Below, in pieces: positions 44,570 to 52,464 of a stretch of DNA of 64,000 nt. Under the pieces are notes generated by a model, which had not been told where the DNA came from, searched no databases, and was given only the letters and a program-made list of their open reading frames with translations. How positions within the stretch are numbered: the stretch's first letter is position 1; the number at the start of each line of letters is the position of its first letter. This DNA comes from Candidatus Zixiibacteriota bacterium (GTDB lineage: Bacteria > Zixibacteria > MSB-5A5 > GN15 > PGXB01): positions 983,225-1,047,224 of the forward strand of contig LS998015.1 of the NCBI GenBank assembly GCA_900498245.1, written 5' to 3'. Position numbers and translations under genes: made by a program.

Positions 44570-46780
44570 ATGATCAATGATCCAAACCCGGCTTCCCTCC
44601 AGGAATCTCCCGCCGGGGTAAGGCCCAAGCCCATTCTAAGATTGCTACTGTTGATGGCCGCGGCGCTCTTGCTAGGGCTAATTTACAGTTGTGGCAAGAG
44701 CAACAAGCCGACTGCGCCATCGCAAGGCAATAACGGTGGGGGCGGGGGAAATTTTGGTGGCGACACCATCTCCATTCCGGCCCGAATGGCCGCCCTTGAT
44801 TCGGTGCAGAACAAATTCGAGTCGCTCGGTTCTTTTTCCCATGACTCCATTGCCAAGGCGCTTCTGGCCTACATCAAGTCTCGTCCGGAATTTGAGGATG
44901 CCGGTATTACTAATGGCACAACGGTCTGGGGACGGTTCAAAGATGGTCGGGTCCTTATAATTCCCAATAACCGCGACCCGTCTTATCCGCCGGATAGCGG
45001 CACGGTGGATACTCTTTCGACGGCGGCCATGATTCCCGGCGGCTCGAATCGAGCCGGCGGTTATCAGAAAAATTACATTTTAAGAAAACCGGGCGCCGTT
45101 GCCGCCGGCACCGCGGTGGAAATACCCGACAATGCCGATGCCTTCTTGCTCCGCAGTATGGGAAATACCTGTTATTTTAACCCCGTACCGACGCTTAAGG
45201 CCCTTTTGGGAAAGCAGCATTATACCATATTAAGTAATGGTGAATACAGTTCCAACGGGACTATCGCCAATCTGAAAGCTGTTCAGAACGCCGGGATTTT
45301 CTATTTTGACGGCCATGGCGGGGAGGGAAAACTCCGCGACAGTTCCGTGCTCTACGGTCTCTGGACGGCCGACTTTGCCAACGACGCCGGCGAAGTTACT
45401 TACGATGCTATGTTGTCGGCCGGCGAACTCTGCTATATGATTGAAAGAACAGTCATCAATGGCACCGTTCCGGCCTGCGGAGATCTGAAGCATTATGGCA
45501 TCACGCCGGCCTTCGTCAAGAAGTATATGACTTTCGGTAATAATAGCCTGGTATATATCGATGCCTGCGACAGTGACGAGCCGAATTTTCAGCAGGCCTT
45601 CAAGGGGAAGGGAGCGTCGATGTATCTGGGATGGAGTGGAGGGGTTTCCGACGGATTTGCGGTGGGGCTGGCCTATTATATTTTCGACCGTCTCCTTGGT
45701 ACCAATTTAATCAGTCCGCGCGAAAATCCGCCCCAGAGGGCGTTCGATATCAACAGCATTATCGATGAATTGGAAAGCCGGGGAAAAACGCTCGACCCTA
45801 TATCCGGGGCCAATCTCGTCAAAGTCCCTCTTCGAGATCATTTTGGTATCCTGGCACCCAGTATCGAATTTCTCTCCATTACCGAAGAAGAAACAAAATC
45901 ATACCTGACACTGGCCGGAATTTTCGGCTCCGATCGCGGGGCGACGGAGCGGAATGTGACGCTTAACGGCCAGCCGCTAAATGTCCGCTACTGGACCCAG
46001 GATTCGATTCTCTGCGATCTGGATGTGTCCGGACCCCAATCATCTGGGACCGTCCAGGCCGAAGTCAAGCCGCAGGGGGAATTGGTCGGCCCTGACCAAC
46101 TGCAGAAAAGCAATAAAATCAACATTTCGGAATGGAACGGCGAAATCCATTACTCCAAATCGGGTCCCGATTCGCTTTTGGCCGATATCTACATGGGCAT
46201 ACATTTCCGCGGCGATGTTCATCCGTTCCGGGAGAAACCGCATCAGAATCCCTATGTCACCGAATACCTGTTTCAAAATGGTCTGGCCGACTCCGGAGGG
46301 TACGCCAAATTTTCCGGGGCCCATACCTTCCCGCCGTCGGGATCATGCACGATGTCGCTGGTATTGAGTGATTCCTTTAATATCGGCAACGCCTGGCAAT
46401 ATACGCAGTTGGGCAGTTTCACCTATAATGGCGCCATTGACATGATCCACGATCAACTCCAGCTCAATTTGTCGTTCACCGCCGGCGATTCGGTGGGACA
46501 TCTGGTCTATGGCGGAGGCAATGGCTGTCCCTCGGGGCAATACGAATTCGATACTCAAATCGGCGGCGATACCTGCATCTATGATGAATTTACCACGGAC
46601 TATCAGGATTTCCTGATGCCGATCGATCCGGCCACCTACAATGTTGTCAAAGGTCAACGGCAGTGTCAGGCCTCTTCAATGTATTATTTGTATATGTTTG
46701 ACGATATGAAAGCGACCGCGAAAATCGAATGGGACACTCTGAAAGTCAAGTACCCGCCGTTACCAAATGAAGGGCATTGA
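44570..46780 (+). CDS. Caspase-fold (clan CD) peptidase-like lipoprotein with TIG-like domain
   Basis: A 736-residue protein with a hydrophobic stretch ending in a lipobox-like IYSC (C41), then a glycine-rich linker (GNNGGGGGNFGG). Residues 195-370 contain IFYFDGHGGEG (H249) and, 80 residues on, LVYIDACDSD (C333) with KGASMYLGWSG. This is the His/Cys dyad layout of clan CD peptidases (caspase, gingipain, CHAT). Residues 430-515 resemble an IPT/TIG immunoglobulin-like domain; the last 220 residues are beta-rich with several cysteines. Probably lipid-anchored in the outer membrane. The plus-strand metallopeptidase gene lies 190 bp upstream. Confidence 0.7.
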   Translation: MINDPNPASLQESPAGVRPKPILRLLLLMAAALLLGLIYSCGKSNKPTAPSQGNNGGGGGNFGGDTISIPARMAALDSVQNKFESLGSFSHDSIAKALLAYIKSRPEFEDAGITNGTTVWGRFKDGRVLIIPNNRDPSYPPDSGTVDTLSTAAMIPGGSNRAGGYQKNYILRKPGAVAAGTAVEIPDNADAFLLRSMGNTCYFNPVPTLKALLGKQHYTILSNGEYSSNGTIANLKAVQNAGIFYFDGHGGEGKLRDSSVLYGLWTADFANDAGEVTYDAMLSAGELCYMIERTVINGTVPACGDLKHYGITPAFVKKYMTFGNNSLVYIDACDSDEPNFQQAFKGKGASMYLGWSGGVSDGFAVGLAYYIFDRLLGTNLISPRENPPQRAFDINSIIDELESRGKTLDPISGANLVKVPLRDHFGILAPSIEFLSITEEETKSYLTLAGIFGSDRGATERNVTLNGQPLNVRYWTQDSILCDLDVSGPQSSGTVQAEVKPQGELVGPDQLQKSNKINISEWNGEIHYSKSGPDSLLADIYMGIHFRGDVHPFREKPHQNPYVTEYLFQNGLADSGGYAKFSGAHTFPPSGSCTMSLVLSDSFNIGNAWQYTQLGSFTYNGAIDMIHDQLQLNLSFTAGDSVGHLVYGGGNGCPSGQYEFDTQIGGDTCIYDEFTTDYQDFLMPIDPATYNVVKGQRQCQASSMYYLYMFDDMKATAKIEWDTLKVKYPPLPNEGH

Positions 46781-46835
46781 GACCCGGAAAAGGCGTTCTG
46801 CAGCGGCGCACTTATATCAAAAGGGTTCTGTCGCG

Positions 46836-46859
46836 GGTCGGGCTGTCTAGCGCCCGACC
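46836..46859. terminator. Hairpin between convergent genes
   Basis: GGTCGGGC-N8-GCCCGACC, an 8-bp G/C-rich stem, lies between the caspase-like gene and the minus-strand metallo-beta-lactamase-fold gene. There is no T-tract, so Rho-independent termination is uncertain. Confidence 0.4.
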
Positions 46860-46869
46860 TGTGACAAAA

Positions 46870-47730
46870 TTACGGGATAATGCATTGCTCCAGCATCCGT
46901 TCGGGAACAATAATATTCCTGTCGGCGCAGGCTTTTTGATTCTCCGGTCCGGAAAAATTCTGACCGGGACGAAGATGCATCAGAATAATTTTTCCGGGAT
47001 TTAATGTCTGCCGTACCAGATTTTCCCGAAAACTTATCGCCTTCCGCGGTACGAACCATTGTACCAGAGCCAAATCAACATTATGATTGGCGAATCCCGG
47101 TCGGGAATAGCGTGTCATATCATTCAACGGGGCATCGCCGCTGTGAAAAATAGTCCGTCCGCTTGTGGTAATCAGAAACTCCAGATGCTGGACATCTTTG
47201 TGACGATCCATCTTTACCCCGGTTGCTTCATCGGTTTCATAATACGGGCCATGTTTCCCCGGCAGGGCCGAAATATTTATGCCGTTTATTCTTAGATTCA
47301 CTATCGAATCGACCGGAGCATCAACTATTTTAATTTGGTTGCTGATTTCGGAGAATGCTTCAAGGCCCGCCAGTTTTTCCGCGACTTGAGGTGAGCAGAC
47401 CAGGATGGCGTCGGGATTATGCCGCAAGCATGAAACGACCAATTCCGGTGCGAAATGATCGCCGTGATAATGGGTCACGGCAATCAGGTCTAGGCCATCG
47501 AATGGGGGAAGAGCCTGTTTCATCAGGGTGATAATGCTGTCGGTCGGCATCTGATATTCATCGGATTTCCCGGAGCCGAAAAGGGCATCGATAGCAATCT
47601 TTTTGCCGCCGCATTCAATTATGAAACCTTCGTTGGCGACATAGGTCACGGTCAGGGGAGACTTCGGATTATTCCCTCCAAAGTCAGGTAGCGCCGTCAG
47701 GAGCGCAAATGTCAAATACAATATTTTCAT
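46870..47730 (-). CDS. Metallo-beta-lactamase-fold hydrolase (UlaG-like), exported
   Basis: The 286-residue protein starts with a short signal-like segment (ILYLTFALLTAL) and has the metal motif THYHGDH (H87, H89, D91, H92) and HSGDAP with a further ligand. The spacing and VTYVANEGFIIECGGKKIAID fit the UlaG/YtnP-like branch, which hydrolyses lactones or phosphoesters. The ATG at 47730 lies directly before the hydrophobic stretch. Substrate unknown. Confidence 0.8.
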   Translation of the reverse strand: MKILYLTFALLTALPDFGGNNPKSPLTVTYVANEGFIIECGGKKIAIDALFGSGKSDEYQMPTDSIITLMKQALPPFDGLDLIAVTHYHGDHFAPELVVSCLRHNPDAILVCSPQVAEKLAGLEAFSEISNQIKIVDAPVDSIVNLRINGINISALPGKHGPYYETDEATGVKMDRHKDVQHLEFLITTSGRTIFHSGDAPLNDMTRYSRPGFANHNVDLALVQWFVPRKAISFRENLVRQTLNPGKIILMHLRPGQNFSGPENQKACADRNIIVPERMLEQCIIP

Positions 47731-47792
47731 TAATAGTGTCTTACGGTTTTCAATCCCCAACGGTTGCATCGGGTATCAGAAATGCCGTGTCC

Positions 47793-47823
47793 CAAAGAAA
47801 ACGGCGGGCTAAATCACCCGCCG
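47793..47823 (-). terminator. Intrinsic terminator after ytfJ
   Basis: On the minus strand CGGCGGG-N8-CCCGCCG is followed by TTTTCTTTG, 25 bp after the ytfJ stop. Confidence 0.8.
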
Positions 47824-47847
47824 AATAATTTAATAAATAACCCTCGG

Positions 47848-48249
47848 CTATCCGCCGAAATTGCCGCCGGAGTTTTCTTCGGGTTTCTTCTCCTTGTCTT
47901 TCGATCCCTTTAATTCCATCAGCCGTCCGATCAGAGTCGGGATAGATTCGATAAGCGAATCATACTTGCCCGGTTTGGCCGCCATCAGGAAGATTTTTTC
48001 GCCGTCGATAACAATAAAGGCCGCCGGCTCCACTTTGGCGCCGCCGCCGCCCCCGCCGCCGAAACTCGGGCCCTCGCCCTGCTTTTCCTGCTGGGCGCCT
48101 CCCGCCCCGAAACCGACCGAAATTTTAACCAGCGGCACGACAATTTTATTGCCGATATGGATCGGCTCTCCGGTGACCGATTGCGAGCGGGCCATCTCTT
48201 TGAGTTCACCGACAATATTCTGAAGAATTTCCGAGACATTGTTAGGCAT
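47848..48249 (-). CDS. ytfJ: GerW/YtfJ family protein
   Basis: The 133-residue protein has an N-terminal helix (SEILQNIVGELKEMA), then TGEPIHIGNKIVVPLVKISVGFG, a glycine-rich loop and VEPAAFIVIDGEKIFLM, the pattern of the GerW/YtfJ family. In Bacillus it affects spore germination; its role in non-sporulators is unknown. It overlaps the upstream DUF2953 gene by eight bases. The C-terminal tail (KPEENSGGNFGG) is low-complexity. Confidence 0.85.
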   Translation of the reverse strand: MPNNVSEILQNIVGELKEMARSQSVTGEPIHIGNKIVVPLVKISVGFGAGGAQQEKQGEGPSFGGGGGGGAKVEPAAFIVIDGEKIFLMAAKPGKYDSLIESIPTLIGRLMELKGSKDKEKKPEENSGGNFGG

Positions 48250-48859
48250 ACGAGGCTCCTTTCTTTTTCAAATATAATGATTCACCAAAAAGCGATTTAC
48301 GTTTCTTTATGACAACTTTCAGAATCCAAAAAATCAGGGCATAGGGACGGACATAAATCAGCCCCTTGCCATCAAAATGCAGAATGTCCGTCGTAAAATC
48401 GGGACGGAAATTTATATGACGCATAATCTTTGGAAGTATTCCCGACACGGCGGTATAAATCCCGAAATATTTCCCGGTCTCATAGGGATCCGAGAATCCG
48501 CCTGAAATATTCAAAGCCAGATATTTGATATGAAATTTTTCTATCAAGGATTTCAATAAATTCAAATCGCTCCAGCCAAATTCGGGCCGGCGGAATTTCC
48601 TTTTCTTCTTCGGCGCCTCCGGCTTTTCTTTTTTAACTTCAGCCCGCTTTTCTCCGCCTTTCAAATCGAGCTGCTTGATATTTATCCCGGCCAGAGAGAT
48701 CCGAATGTTCATTTCACGGAAGTCAATGACGGCCCTCAGCAGGAGGTATGACAGAAAAATCTCCTTAACTTCCCGGTCATAGCGAAAGCCGAATCGTACT
48801 GCGGCCGCCAGTAATAGGGCCGCAACCGCGACAAATATAATTAAAATGGAGATCAGCAT
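48242..48859 (-). CDS. DUF2953 membrane-anchored protein (YtfI-like)
   Basis: The 205-residue protein has an N-terminal membrane helix (ILIIFVAVAALLLAAAVRFGF), a charged middle part (EKRAEVKKEKPEAPKKKRKF) and a C-terminal half with YLALNISGGFSDPYETGKYFGI, typical of DUF2953. In Firmicutes this gene (ytfI) precedes ytfJ, as it does here with an eight-base overlap, which supports the call. Function unknown. Confidence 0.75.
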   Translation of the reverse strand: MLISILIIFVAVAALLLAAAVRFGFRYDREVKEIFLSYLLLRAVIDFREMNIRISLAGINIKQLDLKGGEKRAEVKKEKPEAPKKKRKFRRPEFGWSDLNLLKSLIEKFHIKYLALNISGGFSDPYETGKYFGIYTAVSGILPKIMRHINFRPDFTTDILHFDGKGLIYVRPYALIFWILKVVIKKRKSLFGESLYLKKKGASYA

Positions 48860-48903
48860 ATCTTATTATACTATATCGGACAGAAAAAGGTTTTGGCAAG
48901 TAG

Positions 48904-49554
48904 TTATACTTTCCCTGCCGACGGACATAATTTCGCCAATGGGCAACGGCCGCAGTCCGGTTTACGCGCCCGGCAGACCGCCCGTCCGTGAGCGATCATC
49001 AGATGCGAGAGAATTATCCAGTCTTTCCCGTCGATAATCTTCATCAAATCGGTCTCGATTTTGACCGCATCCTTTTCCCGGGTAAAACCGAGCCTTCTGG
49101 ACAGTCTTGTCACGTGGGTATCGACCACAATCCCTTCGGCGATTCCAAATGCCGTTCCGAGCACCACCGAAGCGGTTTTTCTCCCCACCCCCGGCAATGC
49201 CGTCATCTCCTTCAGGGTTTTCGGCATTTTCCCCTTATATTTCTCGGTCAGAATCCGGGAAGATTCCTTGATGGCTCTGGCCTTATTACGGAAGAAACCG
49301 GTCGACCGGATATCATCCTCCAATTCCGCCAAATCGGCGCGCGCAAAATCGCTTGGGGTGCGATATTTTTCGAATAATCCCGGCGTGACGGCATTAACCC
49401 GTTCGTCGGTGCATTGCGCCGAAAGAATGGTGGAAACCAGGAGTTGGTGCGGTGTTTTGAAATCGAGCGAGCAGGCGGCGTCAGGGTACGCTTTTTTCAA
49501 TAGCGCCACGATTTTCGCGGCCCGACTTTTCAATGATGTCAGAGATTCTTTCAC
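48904..49554 (-). CDS. nth: Endonuclease III (DNA glycosylase/AP lyase)
   Basis: The 216-residue protein has the helix-hairpin-helix LPGVGRKTAS, the downstream VDTHV with the catalytic Asp, and the C-terminal [4Fe-4S] loop C-x6-C-x2-C-x5-C (CRARKPDCGRCPLAKLC). It removes oxidised pyrimidines in base excision repair. Start GTG at 49554 has no strong ribosome-binding site; it follows the ATC-hydrolase-like gene by 15 bases and may depend on coupling. Confidence 0.95.
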   Translation of the reverse strand: MKESLTSLKSRAAKIVALLKKAYPDAACSLDFKTPHQLLVSTILSAQCTDERVNAVTPGLFEKYRTPSDFARADLAELEDDIRSTGFFRNKARAIKESSRILTEKYKGKMPKTLKEMTALPGVGRKTASVVLGTAFGIAEGIVVDTHVTRLSRRLGFTREKDAVKIETDLMKIIDGKDWIILSHLMIAHGRAVCRARKPDCGRCPLAKLCPSAGKV

Positions 49555-49569
49555 GAATTCGGCTATTCG

Positions 49570-50028
49570 TTATTTAGCTTTGAACCGCCAGCAGTGATTG
49601 CAGTACGGTGCACCCTCGGCGAGCGTCTGCGTGCGCGACAATTCAATCCCCGGGTGAATCTGCTTACAGGATGTGAAATCGGTCTTGCAGTACAACGGCA
49701 CGAAGTCGGCCAGCCCGAAATCCCGGAAAATATTGAGGAAAGTACATTGATGGTACAATATTGCCACTTTGTTATCGTCATAATCTTCGAGTTCATAGGT
49801 GATTTTGTCGGCGCCGTTGATTATCGATTCGCGATACTCCGCCCAGCGCTCCTCCATCGGTACGGTATCGTACGGCCGGACAAAGCGATCATAGGCATAT
49901 TTTCCGAAGGCCGCCGCGGCGATCTCCCGCGCCTTCTCCCGCCCGACAACCTCGACGGCCGCCTGGATGGTCCGAATCATCGGAAGCAGTTCCTGCAGAC
50001 GTTCCTGGTATTTCTCGTCATCTGTCAT
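49570..50028 (-). CDS. L-2-amino-thiazoline-4-carboxylic acid hydrolase-like protein
   Basis: The 152-residue protein resembles the ATC-hydrolase family (PF14196-like): an N-terminal helix, YHCTFLNIF-type core (LYHQCTFLNIFRDFG), KTDFTSCKQIHPGIEL and a closing RTQTLAEGAPYCNHCW. In Pseudomonas ATC hydrolase converts ATC to N-carbamoyl-cysteine; most relatives are of unknown function. Its start overlaps the prmC stop by four bases. Confidence 0.7.
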   Translation of the reverse strand: MTDDEKYQERLQELLPMIRTIQAAVEVVGREKAREIAAAAFGKYAYDRFVRPYDTVPMEERWAEYRESIINGADKITYELEDYDDNKVAILYHQCTFLNIFRDFGLADFVPLYCKTDFTSCKQIHPGIELSRTQTLAEGAPYCNHCWRFKAK

Positions 50029-50885
50029 ATACTTAATATCACCACCCGGTCAATATCGTTCAGGTCCCGCATGATGGCGATAGAGCGGTAGCGCCCGTCA
50101 TTTTCGGTCATTTGGGCCACCCTTTCCGCCTGGTTATATCCGATTTCGAACATTAAACGACCTTTATCCATGAGAAACTCCGGCGCCCGCTCAATAATCA
50201 CCTTAATGAAATCGAGCCCTTCCGCTCCCGATGTCAGGGCAATCCGGGGATCGGCCAGAACCTCGGGCGGAAGTTCCCGATACTCCTCTTCAGAAATATA
50301 CGGCGGATTGGACAAAATCAAGTCGAACTTCAAATTTTTTTCAAGGGCGGTGAAACCGTCCGATTCCACGAATTGAACTCGCTCTCCCACTTCCATTCTG
50401 GCGGCATTTTGCTCGGCAATCTGCAGGGCCTCCGGGGAAATATCGAGCGCCGTCACGACGGCCCCCGGAATTTCGCAGGCCATGGTTACGCCAATGACGC
50501 CGGAACCGGCCCCGATATCGAGAATTTTCGGGGCCGCCAATTTTTCGTTGCGGATATAGCCGATGGCCAGATCACACAGGATTTCGGTTTCCGGGGTCGG
50601 TACCATCACGGCGGGGGAAACGAGGAATTTTCGTCCATAAAAATACATTTCTCCAAGGATGTATTGAAGGGGACGACGGGTGCATCGCTCCGCGATTATT
50701 TTATCGAATCGTCCCAGAGTTTCATCGTCCAGAAGGGTTGCGCCGTGAAGGTAGATATCAATCCTTTCCACGGCCAAAAGATATTCCAGGATGATTTCAA
50801 CTTCGGCCGTGGCCGATTCAATTCCGGCGGCTTTTAGGCGCTTTTCGGCCCCTTTGAGAAGACCATGGAACGACCGCTCATCCAT
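50025..50885 (-). CDS. prmC: Release factor glutamine methyltransferase
   Basis: The 286-residue SAM-dependent methyltransferase has an N-terminal helical domain, DIGAGSGVIGV for SAM binding and the NPPYI motif (SNPPYISEEEY) that holds the glutamine of the GGQ loop. It methylates RF1/RF2. The gene for its substrate, prfA, is in the same strand run, but five genes away instead of adjacent as is usual. Confidence 0.95.
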   Translation of the reverse strand: MDERSFHGLLKGAEKRLKAAGIESATAEVEIILEYLLAVERIDIYLHGATLLDDETLGRFDKIIAERCTRRPLQYILGEMYFYGRKFLVSPAVMVPTPETEILCDLAIGYIRNEKLAAPKILDIGAGSGVIGVTMACEIPGAVVTALDISPEALQIAEQNAARMEVGERVQFVESDGFTALEKNLKFDLILSNPPYISEEEYRELPPEVLADPRIALTSGAEGLDFIKVIIERAPEFLMDKGRLMFEIGYNQAERVAQMTENDGRYRSIAIMRDLNDIDRVVILSI

Positions 50886-50886
50886 C

Positions 50887-51111
50887 TCAGAGGTACGGGG
50901 TCACCGCGAACCCCTTTTCCAGAAACGGCGCCAGTTCGGGCCGCGAGGCGCACCCGGAGCGGGGATGACCGTGCAGGTGATAAACCGGGCGATACGGCTT
51001 AACCGGTTCCTTTTCTTCCGGCAGAATATGTTTCGCGAACGGAATTCTTCGCAGGATAAAGAATCCGCCGACCGTCAGCGCTGTGGCCTTTATGAAATTC
51101 CGTCTCAGCAT
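50887..51111 (-). CDS. 74-residue Tat-signal protein, unknown function
   Basis: This short protein starts MLRRNFIKATALTVGG: a twin-arginine box (RRNFIK) and hydrophobic stretch. The mature part is about 45 residues, His- and Pro-rich (PVYHLHGHPRSGC) with a single cysteine. The ATG overlaps the tldE stop by seven bases and prmC starts one base after its stop, so all three are coupled. Its size and position next to TldD/TldE, which process small peptides in some systems, make a substrate role possible but unproven. No family recognised. Confidence 0.7.
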   Translation of the reverse strand: MLRRNFIKATALTVGGFFILRRIPFAKHILPEEKEPVKPYRPVYHLHGHPRSGCASRPELAPFLEKGFAVTPYL

Positions 51112-52460
51112 TTATTGGTCTCCTCTTCTTCGGCGGCCAGGTTGAAATTATTGATTTTCATCGCCGGCACCTTCATTAGAACCGAATACTGCGGATAAAC
51201 GATTTCGTCTTTCGATATCGCGGCTATATTGGAGAAAGCCTCCAGAATCGATTGATTGGTTCGCATCGTCTTGACTGCCGGGCCGAGTTTCCCCCCCTCA
51301 ATCAGAAAGGTCCCGTCGCGGGTGGTCCCGGTCACCATGGTTTTCATCGGGTTGAGATAATTTATGTACCAGAAATGCGTGATCAAGATTCCTTTATCGG
51401 TTGCTTTTATCATGTCGTCAAAACTGCTGTCACCGGGTGCGACCACCATATTTTTCGGATAGGGGCCGAAACTGTTGTTGGGGGGAAGGGCGTTGCCGGT
51501 CGATTTTTCGCCCATCAGGTCGGCATAATATGAATTATACACCACGCCCTTGGCAATACCGTTCTCCACCAGTGGAACTTTAATTTTCGGCGTGCCTTCA
51601 TAATCAAAGGGCGGATTATTGAATGATTTGTCGAACGGGTCCTCCGCCACCGAGAAATTGTCTCCGGCTATTTTCTGGCCGATTTTGCCTGCCATAAACG
51701 ATCTATGCTCATACAGGGTTTTGCACCCGAAGCCCATAAAGGCCAGCATAAGGAGAAGTTGCCCCACCGCCGCCGGTTCCAGGATAACCGTGTACTGCCC
51801 GTCCGGCATAGCAATGGCATCACGGGACATTACCGCTTTCTGCGTTGCCGTCTTGGCCAGGCTGTCAAAATCAATCTGGGACGCATCCGGGTCGAAAGCC
51901 GACGCCCATCCCGAATTATTCTCTTTCCCGGAAAGAGTCATTGACAACTGAGCATTATTTCCCGCGAAATATCTATCCACTCCGAGGCTGTTGACGACGG
52001 ACAAAACCTTGGTTTCGATACGATATGCTCCCGACGCCTCCAAATTCCCCTTTCGCCCGATAGCCGCGATCCGTTCCACCGCTTCCGCCCGCTTCTCCGG
52101 GGAACAGCCGGTCGTGCCTTCGGAAAGGGAATTTTCATTGAGGTTCGTGCCATCAGGTTTGGGCAAAGAGACAAAATTGTCATCGGTTTGAGCATGCACC
52201 AGCAAGGCGGCGCTGTCAGCCAGGGCCTTTCTTATCCCTTCGTCGGACATATCACCGGTCGCCAGAACACTTATTTTTTTATCCTTGACCGTCCTGATAT
52301 AGAGAGTAGTTTCTTCGGTATCGATATTCTGGTGGATTTTCGATTCGGCGAAACGGGTCAGGCTGAGACGATTATTTTCCAGAACCGCTTCGGTCATATC
52401 CCCTTGGGAACCCTTAAGAACCGCCTGCAGAATCGCCTGAGCTTTTGATTTTTCAATCAT
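51105..52460 (-). CDS. tldE: TldE/PmbA-type metalloprotease subunit
   Basis: The 451-residue protein lacks the HExxxH motif of TldD and has the TldE-like C-terminal region (GTTRDGTFLIEGGKLGPAVKTMRTNQSILE). TldD and TldE form a heterodimer that degrades unfolded peptides and matures some ribosomally made peptides. The ATG at 52460 follows GGGAGGG; the frame is open further upstream over tldD but not coding. Four bases after tldD. Confidence 0.9.
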   Translation of the reverse strand: MIEKSKAQAILQAVLKGSQGDMTEAVLENNRLSLTRFAESKIHQNIDTEETTLYIRTVKDKKISVLATGDMSDEGIRKALADSAALLVHAQTDDNFVSLPKPDGTNLNENSLSEGTTGCSPEKRAEAVERIAAIGRKGNLEASGAYRIETKVLSVVNSLGVDRYFAGNNAQLSMTLSGKENNSGWASAFDPDASQIDFDSLAKTATQKAVMSRDAIAMPDGQYTVILEPAAVGQLLLMLAFMGFGCKTLYEHRSFMAGKIGQKIAGDNFSVAEDPFDKSFNNPPFDYEGTPKIKVPLVENGIAKGVVYNSYYADLMGEKSTGNALPPNNSFGPYPKNMVVAPGDSSFDDMIKATDKGILITHFWYINYLNPMKTMVTGTTRDGTFLIEGGKLGPAVKTMRTNQSILEAFSNIAAISKDEIVYPQYSVLMKVPAMKINNFNLAAEEEETNKC

Positions 52461-52464
52461 CGCC

